Shown here one piece after another: positions 34,640 through 42,480 of a DNA stretch of 64,000 nucleotides (positions are counted from its first letter, which is position 1; the number at the start of each line of letters is the position of its first letter). This DNA is from MED-G105 sp039814575. GTDB lineage: Bacteria > Pseudomonadota > Alphaproteobacteria > Caulobacterales > Parvularculaceae. The position numbers were made by a program, and so were the translations under genes. A model generated the notes under the pieces. The model did no database searches. It was not told the DNA's origin and saw only the letters and a program-made list of their open reading frames with translations. The stretch spans positions 248,001-312,000 of the forward strand of contig JBCCAY010000001.1 of the NCBI GenBank assembly GCA_039814575.1, written 5' to 3'.

Positions 34640-36346
34640 TTACTCGCCTTTCTCGTTCTCTTTCAGCGCGGCGCCGAGAATGTCGCCGAGCGAGGCGCCG
34701 GCGTCGGCCGAGCCGTATTGTTGAACCGCCTCTTTCTCCTCGGCGACTTCACGCGCTTTGATAGAGAGAGAGATCCGGCGCGAGACTTTGTCGAACGCCG
34801 TAACGCGGGCGTCGACCTTGTCGCCAACGGCGAAGCGGTCGGGGCGTTGCTCGTTGCGGTCTTTCGATAGGTCCGATTTGCGGATGAAAGCTTTCGGGCC
34901 GCCTTCGCCGCCCACTTGCACTTCGATGCCGCCGTTTTCGATCGCGGTGACCGTGCATGTGACGTCGGCGCCTTTGCGCATTTCGCCTTCGACGCTGTCG
35001 ATCGGATCGGAGCCGACTTGCTTGACGCCGAGGGAGATGCGCTCTTTCTCCGGATCAACGTCAAGGACTTTGGCTTGGATCGTATCGCCTTTATTGTAGT
35101 CCTTGATGGCTTCTTCGCCGGCGCGTTCCCAGTCGAGGTCGGACAAGTGGACCATGCCGTCCATGTCTTCGGTGAGGCCAATGAACAGGCCGAACTCGGT
35201 GATGTTCTTGATCTCGCCTTCGATGACAGAGCCGATTGGGTGCTCCTCGGCGAAGTTCTCCCACGGATTGTTGAGGCACTGTTTCAGGCCAAGGGAGATG
35301 CGGCGCTTGTTCTCGTCCACTTCCAGAACCATGACTTCCACTTCTTGCGAGGTGGAAACGATCTTGCCGGGGTGAACGTTCTTTTTGACCCAGCTCATTT
35401 CCGAGACGTGGACGAGGCCTTCAATGCCGTCTTCTAGCTCAACGAACGCGCCGTAATCGGTGATGTTCGTGACTTTACCGGTGAATTTCGCATCGATCGG
35501 GTATTTCGCGGCGACGCCTTCCCATGGATCCGGCGACAGCTGCTTCATGCCGAGCGAGATGCGGTGGGTTTCCGGGTTGATCTTGATGATCCGAACGCGA
35601 ACGGAATCATTGACATTGAGCACTTCGGTTGGATGATTGACCCGGCTCCAGGACATGTCGGTGACGTGCAAGAGACCATCGACGCCCGGCGCGAGTTCGA
35701 CGAACGCGCCGTAATCGGTGATGTTCTTGACGATGCCGTCCCGCTCGTCACCCTCGTTCAGCTCGCGCACCACTTCCTGGCGATGTTCGGCGCGATCCTC
35801 TTCCAGGATCGAACGGCGAGAAACGACGATATTGCCGCGACGGCGATCCATTTTCAGGATCTTGAAAGGCTGCGTCATGTTCATGAGCGGCCCGGCGTCG
35901 CGTACGGGGCGGATATCGACTTGGGAGCCCGGCAAGAAGGCGACCGCGCCGCCGAGGTCGACGGTGAACCCGCCTTTGACGCGATTAAAGATGACGCCGT
36001 CAACGCGCTCTTCGTCAGCGAATTGTTTCTCAAGGCGTTCCCAGGCTTCTTCGCGGCGCGCTTTTTCGCGGCTGATGACGGCTTCGCCGACCGCGTTCTC
36101 GATGCGGTCCACATAGACTTCGACGGTGTCGCCGACGCTTAGCGAAACGTCTTGGCCCGGCTGGGAGAATTCTTTCAGCGCCACGCGGCCTTCGGTTTTG
36201 AGGCCGACATCGATGAGCGCCATGTCTTTTTCAATGGCGGTGATGACGCCTTTGACGACGGTGTCTTCGAAGCTTTTGCGATCAACGAGGGAGGCTTCGA
36301 GCATTTCCGCGAAATCGTCGCGGGACGGGTTAAGGGTTTCAGACAA
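34640..36346 (-). CDS. rpsA: 30S ribosomal protein S1
   Basis: Six tandem S1 RNA-binding domains over 568 residues. The repeated core VKNITDYGAFVELAPGVDGLLHVTDMSW (domain 3) and VTNITDYGAFVELEDGIEGLVHVSEMSW (domain 4) are split in my reading only for length; domains 1-2 are the degenerate ribosome-binding pair, as usual. S1 helps the ribosome bind mRNA leaders. Preceded on the same strand by cmk, as in most proteobacteria, with a palindromic dispersed repeat between them. A strong terminator follows. Confidence 0.95.
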   Translation of the reverse strand: MSETLNPSRDDFAEMLEASLVDRKSFEDTVVKGVITAIEKDMALIDVGLKTEGRVALKEFSQPGQDVSLSVGDTVEVYVDRIENAVGEAVISREKARREEAWERLEKQFADEERVDGVIFNRVKGGFTVDLGGAVAFLPGSQVDIRPVRDAGPLMNMTQPFKILKMDRRRGNIVVSRRSILEEDRAEHRQEVVRELNEGDERDGIVKNITDYGAFVELAPGVDGLLHVTDMSWSRVNHPTEVLNVNDSVRVRIIKINPETHRISLGMKQLSPDPWEGVAAKYPIDAKFTGKVTNITDYGAFVELEDGIEGLVHVSEMSWVKKNVHPGKIVSTSQEVEVMVLEVDENKRRISLGLKQCLNNPWENFAEEHPIGSVIEGEIKNITEFGLFIGLTEDMDGMVHLSDLDWERAGEEAIKDYNKGDTIQAKVLDVDPEKERISLGVKQVGSDPIDSVEGEMRKGADVTCTVTAIENGGIEVQVGGEGGPKAFIRKSDLSKDRNEQRPDRFAVGDKVDARVTAFDKVSRRISLSIKAREVAEEKEAVQQYGSADAGASLGDILGAALKENEKGE

Positions 36347-36404
36347 GAGTTTTGGTCCTTTGAAAGGGGTTGGTGTTTCAGTTTTGGGTGGGTCGCTTAC
36401 TGCG

Positions 36405-36512
36405 ATCCTTCGAGACGCAAGGCTCCGCCTTGCTCCTCAGGATGAGGGTTTAACCCTTCGCAGCAAATACAATCCTCATCCTGAGGAGGCCCAAAGGGCC
36501 GTCTCGAAGGAT
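36405..36512. repeat. Dispersed palindromic repeat, copy 1
   Basis: A ~108-base element bounded by ATCCTTCGAGAC (36405-36416) and its exact inverse GTCTCGAAGGAT (36501-36512). Inside it are nested hairpins: GCAAGGC-TCC-GCCTTGC and arms TCCTCAGGATGAGG / CCTCATCCTGAGGA. A second copy is at 47072-47180. It lies between cmk and rpsA. Such palindromic repeats are known in several alphaproteobacterial genomes; possible roles include mRNA stability or termination. Confidence 0.85.
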
Positions 36513-36572
36513 GGCGGCGGATAAGAACGTCCGGCGACGGCTGGGTTGGATTTGACCCCAACAGGGGCCAGG

Positions 36573-37244
36573 TCAGTCGGCGCTACGCTCAAAAATATCG
36601 TCTATGACGCGGCGTGCGACCGCGACGACGGCGTCTATAGCCAAATGAGACGTGTCAAGCAACTCCGCATCGGCGGCGGCCTTCATGGGAGCGTCGGCTC
36701 GTTCGGCGTCGCGGGCGTCGCGTTCTTTCAAATCAGCGAGCACGGTTTCCAAGGTGAGGTCCGGCTTGTCTTCTTTCAATTCTCGCCAACGGCGTTCCGC
36801 GCGGGTTTCCGGCGAGGCAGTGACAAAGAACTTCACGCTGGCGTCCGGGCAGACGACGGTGCCGATATCGCGCCCATCGAGAATGGCGCCGGCCGCGTCA
36901 TTCGGCGGTTCGGCGGCGAAGGCGCGTTGATAGTCGAGGAGGGCGGCGCGCACGTCTTTATTGGCGGCGACGACGCTCGCCGCGGCCCCGACGGCGCGGG
37001 AGCGCACCGGCGCGCCGTCGATTTGTTCAAGCTGAAAGGCGCGCGCGGTTTCAGCGGCAGCGTCTGTGTCGGCGGGATCGAGGCCCTGCTCCATCATCAA
37101 CCACGCGACGCCGCGATAAAGAACGCCGGTGTCGAGGTAAGCGAAATCATAAATATCCGCGAGGCGCCGGGCGAGGGTGCCTTTGCCGGAGGCGGCCGGG
37201 CCGTCGAGGGCGATAATGCGTGGTTTATCATCGGGGGTGTTCAT
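36573..37244 (-). CDS. cmk: Cytidylate kinase
   Basis: Phosphorylates CMP and dCMP. The 223-residue protein has the P-loop LDGPAASGKGTLARRLA, the YLDTGVLYRG segment and the DGRDIGTVVCPDA motif, followed by the RWRELKEDKP lid. Normal length. It precedes rpsA on the same strand, as in the widespread aroA-cmk-rpsA order, but aroA is not upstream: thiD starts in the opposite direction. Confidence 0.95.
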   Translation of the reverse strand: MNTPDDKPRIIALDGPAASGKGTLARRLADIYDFAYLDTGVLYRGVAWLMMEQGLDPADTDAAAETARAFQLEQIDGAPVRSRAVGAAASVVAANKDVRAALLDYQRAFAAEPPNDAAGAILDGRDIGTVVCPDASVKFFVTASPETRAERRWRELKEDKPDLTLETVLADLKERDARDAERADAPMKAAADAELLDTSHLAIDAVVAVARRVIDDIFERSAD

Positions 37245-37414
37245 AGGCGCCGTACTGCATCGAACGTTTGCTCTTGGGTCGATAAGCCGAGGAGGGGCGT
37301 TGATGCAAGGCGTTGATAGTAGGTTTGTGACGGCTGCCCCTGAGAGAGCGACGCTTCGGACCTTGCCGTCTTTAAACCTATGACGGAAAATATCGGGCAG
37401 AGAGGAAGTCCTGT

Positions 37415-38251
37415 ATGACTGACCGTAAACCGCCGCGCGTTCTCATTATCGCGGGATCCGATCCCTCCGGCGGCGCCGGCGTCCAAGCCGATATAAAAAC
37501 GGTGACAGCGCTTGGCGGCTATGCCGCCGCGGCCGTTACGGCGCTTACAGTGCAAGACACGATGGGCGTTAAGGACGTCTCGCCCGTTGCCCCGGCGTTT
37601 ATTCGCGCCCAGATCGATGCAGTGCTGGGCGATATCGGCGCTGACGCGGTGAAAACCGGCATGATCGGCGATGTCGCCGCCGGCGTGGCGATCGCCGATG
37701 CGCTCAACGACTATATAAAAGCGACGCCCGCCGGCGCCTCGCCCGTGCCCATTGTCTTAGACCCGGTGCTCGCCGCGACCAGCGGCGACGCCCTGGCGAA
37801 TGAGGGCGTTGCGTCTCTTATTCTGGAACGCTTGGCGCCGATTGCGGCGCTGATCACGCCAAACGCCGACGAAGCGGCGGCGTTGACGGGCCTCCCCGTC
37901 GAAACAGGTGAGGATCAAGAAGCGGCGGGCCGCGCACTTTTAGCGTATGGCGCCAGAGCGGCCTTGGTGAAAGGCGGGCATGTTCTTGGCGATAACGTTA
38001 CGGACATTCTGGTGACGCACGACGGCGTTCAGCGGTTCGCCAATCCGCGCATTACAACGAACGCGGGTCACGGTACGGGCTGCACATTGGCGTCAGCGAT
38101 TGCGACAGGGCTCGCCGCCGGTGAGCCGATGGAGATCGCGGTTGAAAACGCGATCGCCTATGTGCGCGCCGCGCTTGCCGCCGCGCCCGGATACGGGGCC
38201 GGCGTCGGGCCGTTGAACCATGTTTTTGATGTCGGCCCTCGCAACGTTTAA
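37415..38251 (+). CDS. thiD: Hydroxymethylpyrimidine/phosphomethylpyrimidine kinase
   Basis: Phosphorylates HMP and HMP-P in thiamine synthesis and salvage. The 278-residue ribokinase-fold protein has IAGSDPSGGAGVQADIKT at the start, VLDPVLAATSG, LITPNADEAAALTG and the catalytic NAGHGTGCTLASAIA near the end. GAGGAA precedes the ATG. It is divergent from cmk with a 170-base gap, followed by the PhzF-family gene (34 bases). Confidence 0.93.
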   Translation: MTDRKPPRVLIIAGSDPSGGAGVQADIKTVTALGGYAAAAVTALTVQDTMGVKDVSPVAPAFIRAQIDAVLGDIGADAVKTGMIGDVAAGVAIADALNDYIKATPAGASPVPIVLDPVLAATSGDALANEGVASLILERLAPIAALITPNADEAAALTGLPVETGEDQEAAGRALLAYGARAALVKGGHVLGDNVTDILVTHDGVQRFANPRITTNAGHGTGCTLASAIATGLAAGEPMEIAVENAIAYVRAALAAAPGYGAGVGPLNHVFDVGPRNV

Positions 38252-38285
38252 CGACGCGACGCTCAATGAGTAAGGAATTATCATT

Positions 38286-39179
38286 ATGCGTACTTTTCCT
38301 TTTGAAACTTGGGACGTGTTCACGGAGACGGCGTTCGCCGGGAACCCACTTGCGGTCGTCACTTATGCCCAAGGGTTGAGCGATGCTGAGATGCAGGCGA
38401 TCGCGCGTGAATTTAATTTATCGGAAACAACCTTCATACTGCCGCCTGACGGGCCGGACCATGACGCTCGTGTACGGATTTTTGTGCCGGCCCATGAGGT
38501 TCCGTTCGCTGGGCACCCCACTATCGGAACCGCGCTGTCGATCGCCAGTGCGCGCAAGTCCTATGAGCCGTTGACCTTAAGGCTCGAGGCCGGCGACTTC
38601 CCCCTATGGTTTGATACGAGCGGACCGATGCCGCGCGCGACATTTCGAAACCCGAATCCGCCGAAAGCGTGGGACGTTGAGGCTGTCGACGCCGTCACGC
38701 TGCGTCTGGGGTCGGCTTTTGGGTTGACGCCGGGCGCTGTCGCCGTTGGCGCCGCCGCCCCTTGCATCGCAGGCGCGGGAAATGATTTTCTTTATGCGCA
38801 GGTCGGCGCCGCCGATCTTGCTGCGATTAATCCGGACGCAGCGGCGCTCGGGGAGATACATCGTGACGTTGCTGTGGGCGTTGTCGCTTATGCGCCTAGT
38901 AATGAGGCGGATACGGACTACGTCGTAAGAGTATTTGCGCCGGCGGCCGGGATTTTCGAAGACCCGGCCACGGGTTCTGCAGCGTGCGCCTTGCCGGCCG
39001 TCGTCGCCCGCGCTGGCGCTCTGAAAGACGGCGCCCATTCATGGCGTATTCGTCAGGGCGTGGAGATGGGACGTCCGAGCGACATCCATGCGGCGTTTAC
39101 CTTAACGGACGGGCGCGTTGGTGAAGTGGAAATCAACGGCGCGGCGGTTCACGTTCAAAGCGGTGCAATGAGTTTTTAA
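38286..39179 (+). CDS. PhzF family isomerase/epimerase-like protein
   Basis: A 297-residue protein of the PhzF fold (diaminopimelate epimerase-like). FPFETWDVFTETAFAGNPLAVV at the start, the ETTFILPP segment with the catalytic-type glutamate, VPFAGHPTIGTA and EDPATGSAACAL are the typical family motifs. In phenazine producers PhzF isomerises DHHA; in other bacteria the role is unknown. No phenazine genes adjoin, so a phenazine role is unlikely here. TAAGGA precedes the ATG. Perhaps cotranscribed with thiD. Confidence 0.88.
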   Translation: MRTFPFETWDVFTETAFAGNPLAVVTYAQGLSDAEMQAIAREFNLSETTFILPPDGPDHDARVRIFVPAHEVPFAGHPTIGTALSIASARKSYEPLTLRLEAGDFPLWFDTSGPMPRATFRNPNPPKAWDVEAVDAVTLRLGSAFGLTPGAVAVGAAAPCIAGAGNDFLYAQVGAADLAAINPDAAALGEIHRDVAVGVVAYAPSNEADTDYVVRVFAPAAGIFEDPATGSAACALPAVVARAGALKDGAHSWRIRQGVEMGRPSDIHAAFTLTDGRVGEVEINGAAVHVQSGAMSF

Positions 39180-39303
39180 AGCGCGCCTATTCACATCGGG
39201 TGCTGCGATGAAGGCGCTTGGTGATAAAACGCGCTTAGCAGAATCGTGCGTGCTTAAAATTTTGTTGCGATGCGGAATTTTTCATTGACCCTTAACGGGA
39301 TCG

Positions 39304-39364
39304 GGCCCACAAGGCGGACGGGCCACGCCTCCCCAACGGGGCGCGACCCATCTGCGAGGATGGG
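39304..39364 (+). ncRNA. Structured serC leader (candidate serC RNA motif)
   Basis: Three hairpins in a row lie just upstream of serC: GGCCC (39304-39308) with GGGCC (39320-39324), CCCC (39331-39334) with GGGG (39338-39341), and CCCATC (39347-39352) with GATGGG (39359-39364). The third holds the GAGGATGGGAG stretch that must serve as ribosome site, eight bases before the ATG. A conserved 'serC motif' leader RNA is known from alphaproteobacteria; match to that model was not tested. It may control serC translation. Confidence 0.5.
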
Positions 39365-39372
39365 AGTACATC

Positions 39373-40653
39373 ATGAACGCATCAAAGACTGTTGCTGCGA
39401 CTGGCGCTGCGACTATTGCTGCAGCTGGCGATCCGCTCCATGCGGATCTTAACCAATCGACTGACAAAAACGCCGACCCGGCAGGTCAAAGCGACGAGCT
39501 GCGCTCACGCCCGGCCGTTCGGCCCGGCCGTCCTTATTTTTCTTCCGGGCCGTGCGCCAAGCGTCCCGGCTGGGACGCGGCGAAGCTGAATGCGCCGACC
39601 CTTGGCCGCTCGCACCGCTCAAGCGTTGGCAAAGCGCGTTTGCGCGACGCTATCGAGCGCACCCGCATGGTGCTTGAAGTTCCAGACGATTATCTGATCG
39701 GCATTGTTCCGGCCTCTGACACGGGCGCCGTGGAGATGGCCATGTGGTCGCTGCTTGGAAGCCGGCCGGTCGACATGCTCGCATGGGAGAGTTTCGGGGC
39801 CGGCTGGGTAAGCGATGTCGTTAAGCAGTTAAAGCTCGACGCGCGCACCATGACCGCCCCCTATGGTCAGCTGCCGGACCTTTCTGCGGTTAACCCTCAG
39901 CATGACGTCGTCTTCACCTGGAACGGCACGACATCGGGCGTGCGCGTTCCAAACGCCGATTGGATTTCAGATAAACGCGAGGGCCTCACTATATGCGACG
40001 CGACGTCTGCGGCGTTCGCGCAAGCGCTTGATTGGCCGAAGCTCGATGTCGTCACTTACTCCTTCCAAAAAGTACTTGGCGGCGAGGCGGCCCATGGCGT
40101 TTTGATCCTAAGTCCGCGCGCCGTGGAGCGTTTGGAAAGTTATGTTCCGCCTTGGCCATTGCCGAAAATCTTTCGTTTGACGAAAGGCGGTAAGCTGATT
40201 AAGGGCGTTTTTGACGGCGCGACCATCAACACGCCGTCCATGCTGGTGATTGAAGATTATATCGACGCCCTGCGCTGGGCGGCGGGGCTCGGCGGATTGC
40301 CGGCTTTGATCGCGCGCGCTGACGCTAATCTCGACGCGGTTAAAGCATGGGTGCAACGCACCGATTGGGTCGATTTCCTCACCGAAAACCCGGCGACGCA
40401 GTCAAATACATCCGTTTGTCTAAAGATTGTTGACCCGGACATCTGCGCGCTTGACGAAAACGCCCAGCGGGCCTTCGTGAAGGCGATGGAAGCGATGCTC
40501 TCCCGCGAAGAAGCCGCCTACGATATTGGCGGTTATCGCGACGCGCCGCCAGGTCTGCGGATTTGGTGCGGCGCCACGGTTGAAACCGCGGATGTCGACG
40601 CATTGTGTCCTTGGCTTGATTGGGCGTTCGCCGAAGCAAAAGCCGCTCTTTAA
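39373..40653 (+). CDS. serC: Phosphoserine aminotransferase
   Basis: Second step of serine synthesis, making phosphoserine from 3-phosphohydroxypyruvate. The 426-residue PLP enzyme has RPYFSSGPCAKRPGW, SFGAGWVSDVV and the lysine motif SYSFQKVLGGEAAHG typical of the alphaproteobacterial/archaeal type of SerC. About 45 polar residues precede the usual start of the family (RPAVRPGRPYFSSG), longer than normal. It follows a structured leader and is followed 141 bases later by serA, so the two genes form a serine-synthesis unit. Confidence 0.92.
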   Translation: MNASKTVAATGAATIAAAGDPLHADLNQSTDKNADPAGQSDELRSRPAVRPGRPYFSSGPCAKRPGWDAAKLNAPTLGRSHRSSVGKARLRDAIERTRMVLEVPDDYLIGIVPASDTGAVEMAMWSLLGSRPVDMLAWESFGAGWVSDVVKQLKLDARTMTAPYGQLPDLSAVNPQHDVVFTWNGTTSGVRVPNADWISDKREGLTICDATSAAFAQALDWPKLDVVTYSFQKVLGGEAAHGVLILSPRAVERLESYVPPWPLPKIFRLTKGGKLIKGVFDGATINTPSMLVIEDYIDALRWAAGLGGLPALIARADANLDAVKAWVQRTDWVDFLTENPATQSNTSVCLKIVDPDICALDENAQRAFVKAMEAMLSREEAAYDIGGYRDAPPGLRIWCGATVETADVDALCPWLDWAFAEAKAAL

Positions 40654-40693
40654 GCGCCAATCGCTCTTTTGCTGAGCGCTGTCGCCGTTCTTG

Positions 40694-40725
40694 GGAATTA
40701 ATTCCTGTAATGATCGATCGTTACA
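40694..40725. promoter_or_regulatory. Two adjacent palindromes upstream of serA
   Basis: GGAATTAATTCC (40694-40705) is perfect, and a 20-base palindrome with one mismatched pair (40706-40725, centre GATCGATC) follows at once. They lie 70-100 bases before the serA start and may be operator sites for serine-pathway control. No regulator is adjacent. Confidence 0.4.
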
Positions 40726-40794
40726 GTCCAACTATCGACCCCTGGAACGGTCTTCCTCACTGATCTTTTGTCGAATTTCTTTTCGGAGCTTTCC

Positions 40795-42375
40795 ATGCCC
40801 AAAGTTCTCATTTCCGACGCGCTGAGTGAAACCGCCGTCAATATTTTCCGTGATCGCGGCCTTGAGGTCGTATTCGAGCCGACGCTCGGCAAAGACCCCG
40901 ACGCGCTTCTAAAAGCCGTCGCTGATGTTGACGGGCTCGCTGTGCGCTCCGCCACCAAGGCGACGTCGGCGCTCATCGAGGCGGCGCGCAATCTGAAAGT
41001 CATTGGCCGCGCCGGCATCGGCGTCGATAATGTCGATATCCCTGCGGCGACGGCCAAGGGCGTCGTCGTCATGAATACGCCCTATGGCAACGCGATCACC
41101 ACGGCTGAACACGCGATTGCGATGATGTTCTCGTTGGCGCGACGCATTCCGCAGGCGAATGAATCAACCCATGCCGGGAAATGGGAGAAGTCGAAATTCA
41201 TGGGCGTTGAACTCTTCGGCAAAACGCTTGGCGTCATTGGATGCGGCAATATCGGCGCCAATGTCGCCGAACGGGCCAATGGCCTCCATATGCGCGTCAT
41301 CGCCTATGATCCGTTTTTGTCGGATAAGCGCGCCGTCGAGCTGGGCGTTGAGCGCGCAAGTCTTGACGGCCTGCTCGGCGCCGCTGACATCATTACATTG
41401 CATACGCCGCTAACGGACCAAACCCGCAATATTCTTTCCGCCGACGCCATCGCCCAAACGAAAAAGGGCGTTATGATCATCAATTGCGCCCGCGGCGGCT
41501 TGGTTGATGAAGACGCCCTGAAAGAAGCGTTGGACGCCGGCCATGTGGCGGCGGCTGGCCTCGACGTTTTCGCTGAAGAGCCGGCAAAGTCCCACGCTTT
41601 GTTCGGGCACGAACGGGTTGTAGCGACGCCGCACCTCGGTGCGTCGACGAAAGAGGCGCAAGAAAACGTCGCCATTCAAGTCGCCGAACAAATGTCGGAA
41701 TACCTCCTGCGCGGCGCGGTGACCAACGCTCTCAATATGCCGTCGATCAGCGCCGAAGAAGCCCCGCGGTTGAAACCCTTTATCGCGCTCGCTGAGCATT
41801 TGGGCGCGTTCGCCGGTCAGCTGACGGAGACGAGCATCCAAGCGATTGAAGTCGTCTATGGCGGCGCGGTGGCGAAGCTCAACACCAAGCCGTTGACAGC
41901 TGCGGCGATGGCCGGGCTGTTGCGGCCCATTCTCGGGGACGTCAATATCGTCAACGCGCCGGTCATCGCCAAAGAGCGCGGCGTCGCCATCGCCGAGACG
42001 TTCCAAGACGTTATCGAGAATTATGACAGCACCATCCGTTTGCGGATCGTAACAGAGCGCAATGACCGCACAGTGACGGGCGCGATCTTCGGCGGCGCCC
42101 CGCGCATTGTCGAGATCAACGGCGTCGGCATGGAGGCCGCGTTTGCGCCGCACATGCTCTATGTCGTGAATGAAGATAAGCCAGGGTTTATTGGCGCTTT
42201 CGGCGCTGCGCTCGCCGCCGCCGGCGTTAATATCGCTACGTTCAATCTGGGCCGTTCCGGCCCCGGCGAGCGGGCCATGGCGCTTGTTGCGGTCGACGAG
42301 GCGCTCAGCGAGGAGACGCTTGGCGAGATCCGCGCCTTACCCCATGTGAACCAAGCCAAGCCGTTAGCGTTTTAA
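40795..42375 (+). CDS. serA: D-3-phosphoglycerate dehydrogenase
   Basis: First committed enzyme of serine synthesis. The 526-residue protein has the NAD-binding GVIGCGNIGANVAERANG, the catalytic ELFGKTLGV region, NCARGGLVDEDAL, the HLGASTKEAQENVA histidine motif, an intervening ASB domain and a C-terminal ACT domain (YVVNEDKPGFIGAFGAALA) for serine feedback. I chose ATG 40795 (MPKVLIS), with GGAGC before it; an in-frame TTG 27 bases upstream is unlikely. Cotranscription with serC is plausible. Confidence 0.95.
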   Translation: MPKVLISDALSETAVNIFRDRGLEVVFEPTLGKDPDALLKAVADVDGLAVRSATKATSALIEAARNLKVIGRAGIGVDNVDIPAATAKGVVVMNTPYGNAITTAEHAIAMMFSLARRIPQANESTHAGKWEKSKFMGVELFGKTLGVIGCGNIGANVAERANGLHMRVIAYDPFLSDKRAVELGVERASLDGLLGAADIITLHTPLTDQTRNILSADAIAQTKKGVMIINCARGGLVDEDALKEALDAGHVAAAGLDVFAEEPAKSHALFGHERVVATPHLGASTKEAQENVAIQVAEQMSEYLLRGAVTNALNMPSISAEEAPRLKPFIALAEHLGAFAGQLTETSIQAIEVVYGGAVAKLNTKPLTAAAMAGLLRPILGDVNIVNAPVIAKERGVAIAETFQDVIENYDSTIRLRIVTERNDRTVTGAIFGGAPRIVEINGVGMEAAFAPHMLYVVNEDKPGFIGAFGAALAAAGVNIATFNLGRSGPGERAMALVAVDEALSEETLGEIRALPHVNQAKPLAF

Positions 42376-42440
42376 CGCGTTTCCTTGTCGAGTGTGCACG
42401 GTTGAGTGTGCACGTTTATTTGTGCGGAGACGCGTTAAAA
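42370..42440. terminator. Long inverted repeat at the serA/flotillin convergence
   Basis: TTTTAACGCGT (42370-42380, including the serA stop) and ACGCGTTAAAA (42430-42440) form an exact 11-bp inverted repeat around 49 bases that contain GAGTGTGCACG twice. It lies between two convergent genes and is symmetric with T and A tracts, as in bidirectional terminators, though the loop is long. Confidence 0.45.
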
Positions 42441-42480
42441 CAGGCTGTTAAAGCGTTGTGCTGGCGCTGGCCGAACCGAG

